Below are positions 17,116 through 26,653 of a stretch of DNA of 64,000 bases, piece by piece. A program made the translations under genes and the position numbers. The stretch is from Aliiglaciecola sp041538045 (GTDB lineage Bacteria > Pseudomonadota > Gammaproteobacteria > Enterobacterales > Alteromonadaceae). The DNA lies in the NCBI RefSeq assembly GCF_041538045.1, contig NZ_JBGOSE010000010.1:1-64000 (forward strand), read 5' to 3'. The notes beneath the pieces were generated by a model, which made no database searches, was not told the DNA's origin, and saw only the letters and a program-made list of their open reading frames with translations. Numbering within the stretch: position 1 is the first letter of the stretch; the number at the start of each line of letters is the position of its first letter.

Positions 17116-17382
17116 TTAACTACTTACTATGTCGGTGGTATGGTTACGTTTCTGTAATCTGTTTATACGCCATTTCAACCTAAGCCAAATTAGTGTAAAA
17201 ACCAACGAACTGAAAATAACGCCAGCAGCGAAAAAAGCCATTAGTAAAATTGAAAGGCGCATTTCCATCGAGCTCATTAAATAATCAAACATGACTGCTT
17301 GATCATTTTTTGCACCTAATAGTGATGCTACCAACATGATAATAATGAAAATGATAACGATCAGGAATATTTTCAATCTCAA
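17116..17382 (-). CDS. lapA: lipopolysaccharide assembly protein LapA (YciS)
   Basis: This 88-residue inner-membrane protein has two hydrophobic helices (about 4-23 and 43-68) and a short basic cytoplasmic tail, as in the LapA/DUF1049 family. It acts with LapB in coupling LPS assembly to LpxC control. It is immediately upstream of lapB in the same operon, with 5 bp between them. Confidence 0.92.
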   Translation of the reverse strand: MRLKIFLIVIIFIIIMLVASLLGAKNDQAVMFDYLMSSMEMRLSILLMAFFAAGVIFSSLVFTLIWLRLKWRINRLQKRNHTTDIVSS

Positions 17383-17463
17383 ACCTCAAATTGTTAGGGG
17401 GAACACTAATTAAAACGAGCAGAGGTTATAGTACAAAACTATCGACCTATTTGTCACCCAAAC

Positions 17464-17496
17464 AAAAACGGCACTCTAAAAAGAGTGCCGTTTTTT
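17464..17496 (-). terminator. intrinsic terminator after ihfB
   Basis: A 14-bp perfect inverted repeat (AAAAACGGCACTCT and its mirror) with a 4-nt AAAA loop is bounded by A and T tracts. It begins 15 bp past the ihfB stop on the minus strand and separates rpsA-ihfB from lapA. Confidence 0.9.
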
Positions 17497-17510
17497 ACAA
17501 ATAAATAAGC

Positions 17511-17801
17511 TTAATGTGCCAAGCCTTCATTTACACGTTCACGCAATTCTTTACCAGGTTTAAAATGAGGTACATATTTTCCCTCAAGTTCAACTGTTTC
17601 ACCTGTTTTAGGATTACGACCTACTCTAGGAGCACGAAAATGCAATGAGAAACTACCAAAGCCACGTATTTCTATACGTTCACCCTTTTGCAGAGTTTGC
17701 GCCATTTGCTCTAGCATTTCTTTAATTGCAGACTCAACATCCTTAGCAGGAACGTGACGAGCTTTATCGGCAAGTCTTTCAATAAGTTCAGATTTAGTCA
17801 T
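17511..17801 (-). CDS. ihfB: integration host factor subunit beta
   Basis: IHF-beta forms the DNA-bending IHF heterodimer with IhfA and acts in replication, recombination and transcription. The 96-residue product has the HU/IHF fold with MTKSELIERLA at the N-terminus. The DNA-binding arm is seen as RGFGSFSLHFRAPRVGRNPKTG, in which the tip proline is present (RNPKTG). It is downstream of rpsA, as in E. coli. Confidence 0.97.
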   Translation of the reverse strand: MTKSELIERLADKARHVPAKDVESAIKEMLEQMAQTLQKGERIEIRGFGSFSLHFRAPRVGRNPKTGETVELEGKYVPHFKPGKELRERVNEGLAH

Positions 17802-17849
17802 TGGAAATCTCCGTTACTCAAAAAATACTATACCGATGAGACTGACAAA

Positions 17850-17873
17850 CAGGCACTTGAGTTCAAGTGCCTG
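17850..17873 (-). other. hairpin in the rpsA-ihfB spacer
   Basis: CAGGCACTTGA/TCAAGTGCCTG is a perfect 11-bp inverted repeat with a 2-nt centre, 9 bp after the rpsA stop. The minus strand shows only TTTGT afterwards, so a fully efficient intrinsic terminator is unlikely. It may attenuate rpsA read-through into ihfB or protect the rpsA 3' end. Confidence 0.55.
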
Positions 17874-17882
17874 ATATTAGCT

Positions 17883-19559
17883 TTATTCTTCGCCTTTAGC
17901 AGCTTTGAATGCTTCTGCCATCGCGTTAGCAAATCCAGCATCATCTGGCTGTTGATTTACTTTTTCGATAGCTTCTTTTTCGTCTGCTTGGTCTTTCGCT
18001 TTAACTGACAAGTTAACAACGCGGTTTTTACGATCTACGCCCATAAATTTGGCTTCAAGATCATCACCAACGTTAACAACTTCAGAAGCATCTTCTAAAC
18101 GTTCAACAGTCAAATCACCAACACGAACGTAACCATCAACTTCTTCTGCCAAGTTAACCGTAACACCTTTAGCGTCTACAGCGGTAACCTTACCAGTAAC
18201 GATAGCACCTTTCTTATTATCTGTCAGATACTTATTGAACGGATCTTCTTCAATCTGTTTAACACCTAGTGAAATACGCTCGCGCTCTGGGTCAACTTGA
18301 AGTACCACAGCTGAGATTTCATCACCTTTCTTGTATTCGCGAACAGCGTCTTCGCCAGTCTTGTTCCAAGAAATGTCAGATAAGTGAACTAGACCATCGA
18401 TGCCACCGTCAAGACCGATGAAGATACCGAAGTCAGTGATAGATTTGATCTTACCGCTAACTTTATCGTTCTTCTCGTGAGACTTAGCAAATTCTTCCCA
18501 AGGATTAGCTTTACATTGCTTAAGACCTAGAGAGATACGACGACGTTCTTCGTCAATTTCAAGAACCATAACTTCAACAACATCACCTAGGTTAACAACC
18601 TTAGATGGGTGGATGTTTTTGTTAGTCCAATCCATTTCAGAAACGTGAACCAATCCTTCAACACCGTCTTCGATTTCAACGAAACAACCGTAGTCAGTAA
18701 GGTTAGTAACCGCACCAGATAATTTAGAACCTTCAGGATAACGGTTAGCAATTTCTTGCCAAGGATCGCTGCCCATTTGCTTCATACCAAGGGAAACACG
18801 TGATTTCTCTTTGTCGAACTTCAATACTTTAACGTTAATTTCGTCACCAACGTTAACGATTTCACTTGGGTGCTTAACGCGTTTCCAAGCCATATCGGTA
18901 ATGTGAAGTAGACCGTCTACACCGCCTAGGTCAACGAATGCACCGTAGTCAGTAAGGTTCTTAACGATACCTTTAACTTCATGGCCTTCTTCAAGGTTAG
19001 CAAGTATTTGATCACGTTCAGCACTGCTTTCAGCTTCGATAACAGCACGACGAGAGACAACAACGTTATTACGTTTAGCGTCTAACTTGATAACTTTAAA
19101 TTCTAATTCTTTACCTTCAAGGTGAGTTGTGTCGCGAACTGGGCGAACATCAACCAATGAACCAGGCAAGAATGCACGCACTGTATTCACTTCAACAGTA
19201 AAGCCACCTTTGACTTTGCCATTAATTACACCAATGATGGTTTCTTTTTCTTCGTAAGCTTTTTCCAGTTCAACCCAAGCTTCATGACGCTTAGCTTTTT
19301 CTCTGGAAAGGATAGTCTCACCAAAACCATCTTCAACCGCGTCTAGTGCAACATCTACTTGGTCGCCAATAGCTACTTCAAGCACGCCTTCAGCGTTTTT
19401 GAACTGCTCAACGGGAATTGCGCTTTCAGATTTAAGACCTGCATCAACAAGAACTATGTCTTTATCAATTGATACGATAGTACCTTTAACGATGGCACCA
19501 GGACGTGTTTCAAGTTCTTTTAAACTTTCTTCAAATAGATCAGCAAAATTTTCAGTCAT
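17883..19559 (-). CDS. rpsA: 30S ribosomal protein S1
   Basis: S1 binds mRNA on the 30S subunit and aids initiation on structured or SD-poor messages. The 558-residue product contains six S1 OB-fold repeats; clear repeat cores are GAFVDLGGVDGLLHITDMAW, GCFVEIEDGVEGLVHVSEMD and GIFIGLDGGIDGLVHLSDIS. No Shine-Dalgarno sequence is visible before the ATG. That matches E. coli rpsA, whose translation start lacks a good SD and is autoregulated by S1. It lies between cmk and ihfB. Confidence 0.98.
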   Translation of the reverse strand: MTENFADLFEESLKELETRPGAIVKGTIVSIDKDIVLVDAGLKSESAIPVEQFKNAEGVLEVAIGDQVDVALDAVEDGFGETILSREKAKRHEAWVELEKAYEEKETIIGVINGKVKGGFTVEVNTVRAFLPGSLVDVRPVRDTTHLEGKELEFKVIKLDAKRNNVVVSRRAVIEAESSAERDQILANLEEGHEVKGIVKNLTDYGAFVDLGGVDGLLHITDMAWKRVKHPSEIVNVGDEINVKVLKFDKEKSRVSLGMKQMGSDPWQEIANRYPEGSKLSGAVTNLTDYGCFVEIEDGVEGLVHVSEMDWTNKNIHPSKVVNLGDVVEVMVLEIDEERRRISLGLKQCKANPWEEFAKSHEKNDKVSGKIKSITDFGIFIGLDGGIDGLVHLSDISWNKTGEDAVREYKKGDEISAVVLQVDPERERISLGVKQIEEDPFNKYLTDNKKGAIVTGKVTAVDAKGVTVNLAEEVDGYVRVGDLTVERLEDASEVVNVGDDLEAKFMGVDRKNRVVNLSVKAKDQADEKEAIEKVNQQPDDAGFANAMAEAFKAAKGEE

Positions 19560-19662
19560 AGATTACTTTAATAGTTACTTTTAAGTGTATCCACGAAAAA
19601 TCCAGTTAACGTGGGGTTGTTATTCAAAACCAGTTTAATCCTTTACCTGGCGGGTAGAGCAA

Positions 19663-20352
19663 TTAAAGAGCACATTGGACACTAAGTTTTGAACCAACGA
19701 ATTCTTTAACCTTTTCAAGGACTTGCTCTACATTCATATTGGTAGAATCAAGTACTAAAGCGTCATCAGCAGGTACTAAAGGAGCCACACTTCGGTTAGC
19801 ATCTCTATCGTCTCTGGCCTTGATGTCGGTCAAAAGGCGCGCAATATTAACATCATGCCCCTTATCTTTCAACTGATTGTATCGTCTCTGTGCCCTTTCT
19901 TCAGCGCTGGCAGTAAGGAAAATCTTGGCTTCGGCATTGGGAAATACTACGGTTCCCATATCGCGACCATCGGCTACTAATCCAGGTTCTTCACGAAAAG
20001 CCCGTTGACGTCTTAATAATGCTTCACGAATTCGTGGCAAAGATGCTATTTGTGAAGCAATACTGCCGACTTCTTCGGTACGAATTTCGTAAGTTACATC
20101 CTCGCCTTCAAGGATAATTTTACTACCACTATCTGAGGTCGTAAAATTAACATCTAAACTACTAGCTAACGGTAATAGTGCATCTTCATCATCGGTTTCT
20201 ATTTGATGGTGAATAGCTGCTATGGCTAAAACCCGATAAATAGCACCACTATCCAAAAAATTCCAACCCAAAGATTTTGCCAATAATGCACTCAATGTTC
20301 CCTTTCCTGCACCGCTAGGACCATCGATGGTGATGACGGGTGATACTTGCAT
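19663..20352 (-). CDS. cmk: cytidylate kinase
   Basis: Cmk phosphorylates CMP and dCMP using ATP. The 229-residue product has the P-loop DGPSGAGKGTLS (about 10-21), the nucleotide-monophosphate region SGAIYRVLA, VADGRDMGTVVFP, and the lid region RYNQLKDKG. An AGGAGA ribosome site precedes the ATG. It is upstream of rpsA in the conserved cmk-rpsA-ihfB block. Confidence 0.97.
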   Translation of the reverse strand: MQVSPVITIDGPSGAGKGTLSALLAKSLGWNFLDSGAIYRVLAIAAIHHQIETDDEDALLPLASSLDVNFTTSDSGSKIILEGEDVTYEIRTEEVGSIASQIASLPRIREALLRRQRAFREEPGLVADGRDMGTVVFPNAEAKIFLTASAEERAQRRYNQLKDKGHDVNIARLLTDIKARDDRDANRSVAPLVPADDALVLDSTNMNVEQVLEKVKEFVGSKLSVQCAL

Positions 20353-20488
20353 GTGCTCTCCTGAGCTGTATTAAAAAATCGGGCGGAATTATACTCGTTA
20401 ACGAAACTTAAGCAATGCAAGCTATCTATTTAGCACTTAAAGGGTTGATTTAAAAAGTAATTTTAAAGATATATTTACTTATAGGCGT

Positions 20489-20515
20489 AAAAAAGAGACG
20501 GTATTAACCGTCTCT
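20489..20515 (-). terminator. intrinsic terminator after aroA
   Basis: AGAGACGGT/ACCGTCTCT with a 4-nt loop is followed by six T residues on the minus strand. It ends the serC-aroA transcription unit before cmk. Confidence 0.9.
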
Positions 20516-20536
20516 AATGAGTAGAACGAATAAATT

Positions 20537-21817
20537 TTAGCTGCTTATGCTAGCAAATCGCTCAAAATAGTCGGGAAAGGTTTTCGCGGTGCAAGCAGGG
20601 TCATTAATTACCACGGCAGTATCACTTAGCGCCACCAACGAAAAGCACATGGCGACACGGTGATCATTGTAGGTATCAATTTCCGCTTCTTGCAATTTTG
20701 CAGGCGCTGTAACTTCAATAAAGTCATGACCTTCATTTACTGTTGCGCCTAGTTTACGCAACTCAGTGGCCATAGCTGCTAAACGGTCGGTTTCTTTAAC
20801 ACGCCAATTATAAATATTAGTCATTTTGGTTGTCCCAGAGGCAAACAATGCTGTAGTTGCAATTGTCATAGCCGCATCTGGAATATGATTCATATCCATA
20901 TCAATGGCGGTCAATGGTGCTCCTGTGACTTCGATATAATCATCACCCCAAGTCACTTTTGCGCCCATTGCTGATAATACGTCAGCGAACTTAATATCAC
21001 CTTGAATACTTTTCGCACCCACACCAGTGACTTTTACTGTGCCACCTTTAATCGCACCGGCGGCTAAAAAATACGATGCGGATGACGCATCCCCTTCAAC
21101 TAAGAAAGTGCCCGGCGACTGATAAGTTTGCTTGCCGGTTATTTTAAAACTTTGATACTCATTGTTTTCGACGGTAACACCAAACTTGGCCATAGTATCT
21201 AAGGTGATATCAATATAAGGTTTAGATACCAACTCACCGATAATTTCGATTTCACTATCATCAGAAAATAACGGGGCAGCCATCAGTACAGCAGTTAAAA
21301 ACTGACTTGAAACACTACCATCGACTTGGATTTTTCCACCTGATAGCGCTTTGCCTTTAATATTCAAAGGCGGATAACCATCGTTCTTCAAATAGCTGAT
21401 TTCCGCACCAGCTTGCGCTAAGGCATCGACCAACGCACCGATAGGACGCTCTTCCATACGAGGCTCGCCAGTTAATACGTATTCACCATTTGATGCAGCC
21501 AATGCCGCACATAAAGGGCGCATGGCCGTGCCTGCATTGCCTAAAAACATCTCTATTTTGTCGTTGGTATTGAAGACACCATTATTACCTTTGACGACGC
21601 ACTGGGTTTTATCTTCGCTAAGTTCATAGGAAACCCCTAACAAGCTCAACGCATCCAACATATGCCGAATATCATCACTATCAAGCAAGTTGGTCAGAGT
21701 AGTTTCGCCTTGCGCTAAAGCAGCCAAAAGCAGTGCTCGATTAGATAAACTCTTTGAACCTGGTACATTTACCGTACCTTGTACTTTAGAAATGGGTTCA
21801 AGTCTTAGTTGTTGCAT
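20537..21817 (-). CDS. aroA: 3-phosphoshikimate 1-carboxyvinyltransferase (EPSP synthase)
   Basis: AroA joins shikimate-3-phosphate and PEP in the sixth step of the chorismate pathway. The 426-residue product has the class I signatures VPGSKSLSNRALLLAALA near the N-terminus and LFLGNAGTAMRPL-type residues (EMFLGNAGTAMRPLCAALAA) about 90-110. RVKETDRLAAMATELRKLG lies in the C-terminal half. It begins 3 bp after serC stops, the E. coli serC-aroA operon arrangement. Confidence 0.98.
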   Translation of the reverse strand: MQQLRLEPISKVQGTVNVPGSKSLSNRALLLAALAQGETTLTNLLDSDDIRHMLDALSLLGVSYELSEDKTQCVVKGNNGVFNTNDKIEMFLGNAGTAMRPLCAALAASNGEYVLTGEPRMEERPIGALVDALAQAGAEISYLKNDGYPPLNIKGKALSGGKIQVDGSVSSQFLTAVLMAAPLFSDDSEIEIIGELVSKPYIDITLDTMAKFGVTVENNEYQSFKITGKQTYQSPGTFLVEGDASSASYFLAAGAIKGGTVKVTGVGAKSIQGDIKFADVLSAMGAKVTWGDDYIEVTGAPLTAIDMDMNHIPDAAMTIATTALFASGTTKMTNIYNWRVKETDRLAAMATELRKLGATVNEGHDFIEVTAPAKLQEAEIDTYNDHRVAMCFSLVALSDTAVVINDPACTAKTFPDYFERFASISS

Positions 21818-21820
21818 CTT

Positions 21821-22906
21821 TTATCCATTCCTTTTAGCAAAATCATTCATAAACTCGATTAAAGCTTTCACCCCTTCGATGGGCATTGCGTTATAAATGC
21901 TGGCACGCATACCACCGACAATTCGGTGACCTTTTAACGCTTTTAAACCAGCCGCTTCAGATTCTTGTAAAAACAAAGCATCTAACTTTGTGTCTGCTAA
22001 ATGAAATGGCACATTCATACGAGAACGGTTTTGAACCGCCACACTATTGGAATAAAAATCGTTGTTATCAATAGCCTGATAGAGTAAATCAGACTTTTCT
22101 TTGTTACGTTTTTCAATCTCAGCAACACCGCCTAAATCAAGCAACCACTCAAACACCAAACCTGCTAAATACCAAGCAAATGTTGGCGGTGTGTTATACA
22201 TAGAGTCATGTTTGGCAATCAGGCTGTAATTCAGAATAGAAGGCGTTTCGATTCGAGCTTTGTCTAACATGCTGTTATGCACAATGACCACTGACAATCC
22301 TGACGGACCAATGTTCTTTTGTGCACCGCCGTAAATAACTGCGTAGTTATTAACATCGATTTGTTTAGACAAAATATTAGATGACATATCGGCAACAATA
22401 GGCACACCTTGGGTATCAGGTACCTCGTTTATTTCAATGCCTTCTACGGTTTCGTTTGGACAATAGTGAAAATATGCAGCTTTCTCATTTAAATTCCACT
22501 GACTTTGCGGTTGAACTTGAGTAATGCCGTCAACCACATCGATGCCACCAACCACATCTGCGGTTAAGTAGTTATTTGCTTCATTCACCGCACCTTTAGA
22601 CCAAGATCCGGTGACTAGGTGATCGGCATGATCGCCGGCAGCAGAAAGGTTCAATGGCACAGCAGAGAACTGCCCTCTTCCACCACCGTGAGTAAACAAT
22701 ACTTGATAATCATCGGGAACCGCTAAAAGCTTTCGCAAATTATGAGTAGCACGCTCAGTAACCTCGATATAAGCTTTACTGCGGTGGCTCATTTCCATCA
22801 CCGAGCACCCTTGACCTTGCCAATTGATAAACTCTTGTTGTGCTTTCAACATAACATCAGTCGGTAACATCGCCGGACCTGCACTGAAATTATAAGTAAC
22901 TGCCAT
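21821..22906 (-). CDS. serC: phosphoserine aminotransferase
   Basis: SerC makes 3-phosphoserine for serine synthesis and also acts in pyridoxal phosphate synthesis. The start at 22906 gives MAVTYNFSAGPAMLPTDVM, the family N-terminus, and 361 residues, next to 362 in E. coli. A GGAGA ribosome site precedes it. The in-frame ATG 42 bp further up lies within the gyrA terminator hairpin and is unlikely. The PLP lysine is in YGGAQKNIGPSG. It is transcribed together with aroA. Confidence 0.97.
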   Translation of the reverse strand: MAVTYNFSAGPAMLPTDVMLKAQQEFINWQGQGCSVMEMSHRSKAYIEVTERATHNLRKLLAVPDDYQVLFTHGGGRGQFSAVPLNLSAAGDHADHLVTGSWSKGAVNEANNYLTADVVGGIDVVDGITQVQPQSQWNLNEKAAYFHYCPNETVEGIEINEVPDTQGVPIVADMSSNILSKQIDVNNYAVIYGGAQKNIGPSGLSVVIVHNSMLDKARIETPSILNYSLIAKHDSMYNTPPTFAWYLAGLVFEWLLDLGGVAEIEKRNKEKSDLLYQAIDNNDFYSNSVAVQNRSRMNVPFHLADTKLDALFLQESEAAGLKALKGHRIVGGMRASIYNAMPIEGVKALIEFMNDFAKRNG

Positions 22907-22923
22907 AATTTGATTTTCTCCCG

Positions 22924-22955
22924 AAAAAAAACGAGCGGAATAAGCCACTCGTTTT
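22924..22955 (-). terminator. intrinsic terminator after gyrA
   Basis: On the minus strand the stem AAAACGAGTGG/CCGCTCGTTTT with loop CTTATT is followed by T residues. It starts 30 bp after the gyrA stop and lies just before serC. Confidence 0.85.
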
Positions 22956-22984
22956 AAGTATGATTAAAAACTAGCGTTTAAGAT

Positions 22985-25675
22985 TTATTCAGTAGGGTCA
23001 GAGTCAACTTGTCCAGCATCATCATCTGCCACTTCCGCTTGTTCAGCTTCCACAACATCTTCGCCTTCTAATAGCTCTAAATCTTCTGTTTCAATCTCTT
23101 CAATTTTTTGTAATCCCACCACATGTTCGTCTGTACCTGTGCGGATCAATCTTACACCTTGGGTATTTCGACCCACAGTGGAAACTTCATCTACTCGTGT
23201 TCTAACCAAGGTACCTTGGTCACTGATCAACATAATTTCTTGACCTTCGAACACTTGTACTGCACCCACTACTGCACCATTACGCTCCGATACTTTAATT
23301 GATACAACACCTTGAGTAGCACGACTCTTAGCTGGGTAATCGGCAATAGGTGTACGTTTACCGAAACCATTTTCCGTTGCAGTTAAGATAGCACCGTCAC
23401 CTTTAGGTACGATAAGTGAAACCACTTTTTGACCTTCTTGTAAACGAATCCCTCGAACGCCAGTAGCCGTTCTGCCCATAGGACGTAACGCTAATAGCTC
23501 TTCACCCGTCTCTTGGTCGCGTTTTACTTCACCCGTTTCTGAGTCACGTTGTTTTTCATTAAAGCGAACGACCTTACCGGCATCTGAGAACAACATAATA
23601 TCGCTTTCGCCATCGGTAATATCTACACCTATCAATTCGTCGCCTTCGTTTAAGTTCACGGCGATAATACCGTTTGAACGAGGACGTGAGTATTGAGATA
23701 GAGCAGTCTTTTTAACCGTACCGTTTGCAGTCGCCATCAATACAAATTTATCGTCTTCAAATTCTTGAATAGGTAAAATTGCGGTGATTCTTTCACCTTC
23801 TTCAAGGGGAAGAATATTCACGATTGGACGTCCACGTGCATTTCGGCTGGCAAAAGGTAATTGATACACTTTCAACCAATATAAGCGGCCTCGTGTAGAG
23901 AAACACAAAATGTGATCATGGGTATTGGCGACCAATAACTTTTCAATGAAGTCTTCATTCTTCATTTTGGTTGCTGATTTACCTTTACCACCACGTCGTT
24001 GCGCTTCGTAGTCAGAAAGTTTCTGATACTTCACATAACCTTCACGAGATAATGTTACAACGACATCTTCACGTTCAATTAAATCTTCCATGTCGATGTC
24101 GTGTGTTGCCGCTGTAATTTCTGTACGTCTTACATCGCCATATTCATCGCGAATTAATTCAAGTTCTTCTCTAATCACTTCCATCAAACGTTCAGAGCTT
24201 GACAAGATAAGTAACAATTCAGCAATAACGTCTAACAGCTCTTTGTACTCAGCTAAGATTTTATCGTGTTCTAAACCGGTTAGTTTATGCAAACGTAAAT
24301 CTAGAATCGCTTGTGCTTGCTGTTCAGTTAAGAAATATTCGCCTTCAGAGATACCGTATTGTGGTTCAAGCCAATCTGGACGAGCCGCATCATCACCAGC
24401 ACGAGCTAGCATTTCAGCAACATCACCCAATGCCCAGCCACGAGCCACTAATGAGGCCTTAGCATCACTAGGGCTTTGCGATGCTTTGATCAACTCGATA
24501 ATTTCATCGATATTAACCAAAGCAATAGCTAAACCTTCAAGGATATGAGCACGGTCACGGGCTTTTTTCAGTTCATAAACAGTACGACGGGTAACCACTT
24601 CTCGGCGATGCAGCACAAAGGCTTCTAAAATATCTTTTAGATTAAATACGCGAGGTTGATTATTGTCGAGGGCAACCATGTTGATACCAAACACAGTTTG
24701 CAATTGTGTTTGAGCATACAAGTGGTTTAATAGTACTTCTGCTGACTCGTTGCGTTTTACTTCAACAACAATACGCATACCGTCTTTATCAGACTCATCA
24801 CGTAACGCAGAAACACCTTCAATTTTCTTTTCTTTTACCAGTTCAGCAATCTTTTCAATCAATCTTGCTTTGTTAACTTGGTAAGGGATCTCGTGAACAA
24901 TAATGGTTTCTTTACCACTATCTTCAGTTTCGATTTCAGCACGAGCACGCATGTAGATTTTGCCACGCCCAGTGCGGTAAGCATCATCAATACCCTTGCG
25001 TCCACTAATTAATGCAGCTGTTGGGAAATCTGGACCTGGAATATGCTGCATAATTTCTTCGATAGTCATATCGGGATTATCGATTAACGCGATACAACCG
25101 TTTACAACTTCGGTTAAATTATGCGGGGGAATATTGGTTGCCATACCTACGGCAATCCCTGATGAACCATTCACTAACAAATTAGGAACACGCGTAGGTA
25201 ATACATCTGGAATATGTTCTGTGCCGTCATAGTTAGGCACAAAATCAACCGTTTCTTTTTCTAGATCAGCTAGAAGTTCATGGGCAATTTTAGCCATGCG
25301 AACTTCGGTATAACGCATTGCCGCTGCGGAGTCACCATCAACAGAACCAAAGTTACCTTGGCCGTCAACGAGCATATATCGCAAAGAAAATGGCTGCGCC
25401 ATACGAACGATAGTGTCGTACACTGCGGTATCACCGTGGGGGTGATATTTACCAATTACGTCACCTACAACACGAGCAGATTTTTTGTATGGTTTGTTAT
25501 AATCGTTTTTCAACTCATTCATGGCGAACAATACACGACGGTGAACGGGTTTTAATCCGTCACGAACATCAGGTAGTGCACGTCCAACAATGACACTCAT
25601 TGCATAATCGAGGTAAGAGTTTTTAAGTTCTTCCTCTATATTAATGGGGAGAATTTCGTTGGCATTGTCTGTCAT
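22985..25675 (-). CDS. gyrA: DNA gyrase subunit A
   Basis: GyrA carries the breakage-reunion active site of DNA gyrase. The 896-residue product has the winged-helix/tower core with HPHGDTAVYDTIVRMAQ, followed by the catalytic tyrosine in AMRYTEVRM. It also has the quinolone region with wild-type-like S and D (HGDTAVYDT, near 80-90), the GyrA box QRRGGKG in the C-terminal pinwheel, and an acidic tail rich in D/E. It is monocistronic, bounded by a terminator on one side and divergent ubiG on the other. Confidence 0.98.
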   Translation of the reverse strand: MTDNANEILPINIEEELKNSYLDYAMSVIVGRALPDVRDGLKPVHRRVLFAMNELKNDYNKPYKKSARVVGDVIGKYHPHGDTAVYDTIVRMAQPFSLRYMLVDGQGNFGSVDGDSAAAMRYTEVRMAKIAHELLADLEKETVDFVPNYDGTEHIPDVLPTRVPNLLVNGSSGIAVGMATNIPPHNLTEVVNGCIALIDNPDMTIEEIMQHIPGPDFPTAALISGRKGIDDAYRTGRGKIYMRARAEIETEDSGKETIIVHEIPYQVNKARLIEKIAELVKEKKIEGVSALRDESDKDGMRIVVEVKRNESAEVLLNHLYAQTQLQTVFGINMVALDNNQPRVFNLKDILEAFVLHRREVVTRRTVYELKKARDRAHILEGLAIALVNIDEIIELIKASQSPSDAKASLVARGWALGDVAEMLARAGDDAARPDWLEPQYGISEGEYFLTEQQAQAILDLRLHKLTGLEHDKILAEYKELLDVIAELLLILSSSERLMEVIREELELIRDEYGDVRRTEITAATHDIDMEDLIEREDVVVTLSREGYVKYQKLSDYEAQRRGGKGKSATKMKNEDFIEKLLVANTHDHILCFSTRGRLYWLKVYQLPFASRNARGRPIVNILPLEEGERITAILPIQEFEDDKFVLMATANGTVKKTALSQYSRPRSNGIIAVNLNEGDELIGVDITDGESDIMLFSDAGKVVRFNEKQRDSETGEVKRDQETGEELLALRPMGRTATGVRGIRLQEGQKVVSLIVPKGDGAILTATENGFGKRTPIADYPAKSRATQGVVSIKVSERNGAVVGAVQVFEGQEIMLISDQGTLVRTRVDEVSTVGRNTQGVRLIRTGTDEHVVGLQKIEEIETEDLELLEGEDVVEAEQAEVADDDAGQVDSDPTE

Positions 25676-25937
25676 ATACAGCCTTGTCCCTAAATTATTT
25701 TCTGAATCTACTGATTAAACTGGTCAAGTCAGTTTTAAAAGTTCGACTTCACTTATAGTTATAGTGGGTTCTAAATCGACTGTGGATTCTACCACTGAGA
25801 AAACAAAATAAATAGCCGTGATTCGCTTATATAGTGTGCAATCAAACAATTTTTTAGCATATCTTCGGGTATAAAGGTCTGGTTATCTAAATTAATGACT
25901 GCTTATAATAGTAAATAGCGAAAATAAGGAGCAAACA

Positions 25938-26651
25938 ATGACCAATCAAAACGTAGACGCAGCAGAAATAAACAAATTTGCAGCTTTAGCGTCTAGGTGG
26001 TGGGATTTGGAAGGTGAATTTAAACCCTTACACGAAATTAACCCCCTTCGAGGAGACTATATTCAGCAGCGCACCGAGGGTGTGTTTGATAAAAACATCA
26101 TTGATGTTGGATGTGGTGGCGGTATCTTATCTGAATACTTAGCCAAACAAGGTGGTCATGTCACAGGTATTGATATGGCTTCAGAATCACTGGAGGTAGC
26201 ACGTCTTCATGGTTTGGAATCTGGTGTTAAAGTTAACTATCAACAAATTACCGCAGAACAAATGGCCGCTCAGCACGCCAATCAATTTGATATTGTCACC
26301 TGCTTAGAAATGTTAGAACACGTTCCAGATCCTGCTTCTATAGTGCAAGCTTGCGCGGCATTGGTAAAACCTGGTGGCCATGTATTTTTCTCAACACTCA
26401 ATAGAAATTTGAAATCTTACTTAATGGCCATAGTTGGGGCTGAGAAGATTTTAAATTTGGTGCCCAAAGGTACCCATGAATATGAAAAATTTATACAACC
26501 TGCTGAATTGTTATCATGGGTAGACAATACAGATTTGATTCCCCAGCATATGACAGGGTTACATTTGAATCCGTTATCTAAACAGTATTATTTGTCGGAT
26601 CAAAATGTGGATGTTAACTACATAGTTCATTGCCAGAAAAGTGAAGGATAA
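25938..26651 (+). CDS. ubiG: ubiquinone biosynthesis O-methyltransferase UbiG
   Basis: UbiG performs both O-methylations of ubiquinone synthesis using SAM. The 237-residue product contains the family N-terminus (AALASRWWDLEGEFKPLHEINPLR), the SAM motif IDVGCGGGILSEYLA, and FDIVTCLEMLEHVPDP. AAGGAG lies upstream of the ATG. It is divergent from gyrA, as in E. coli, and forms an operon with the next phosphatase gene (2-bp gap). Confidence 0.97.
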   Translation: MTNQNVDAAEINKFAALASRWWDLEGEFKPLHEINPLRGDYIQQRTEGVFDKNIIDVGCGGGILSEYLAKQGGHVTGIDMASESLEVARLHGLESGVKVNYQQITAEQMAAQHANQFDIVTCLEMLEHVPDPASIVQACAALVKPGGHVFFSTLNRNLKSYLMAIVGAEKILNLVPKGTHEYEKFIQPAELLSWVDNTDLIPQHMTGLHLNPLSKQYYLSDQNVDVNYIVHCQKSEG

Positions 26652-26653
26652 AT

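Noticed and set aside
25280..25555. 91-codon ORF antisense to gyrA
   Set aside because: It is a shadow of the gyrA reading frame.
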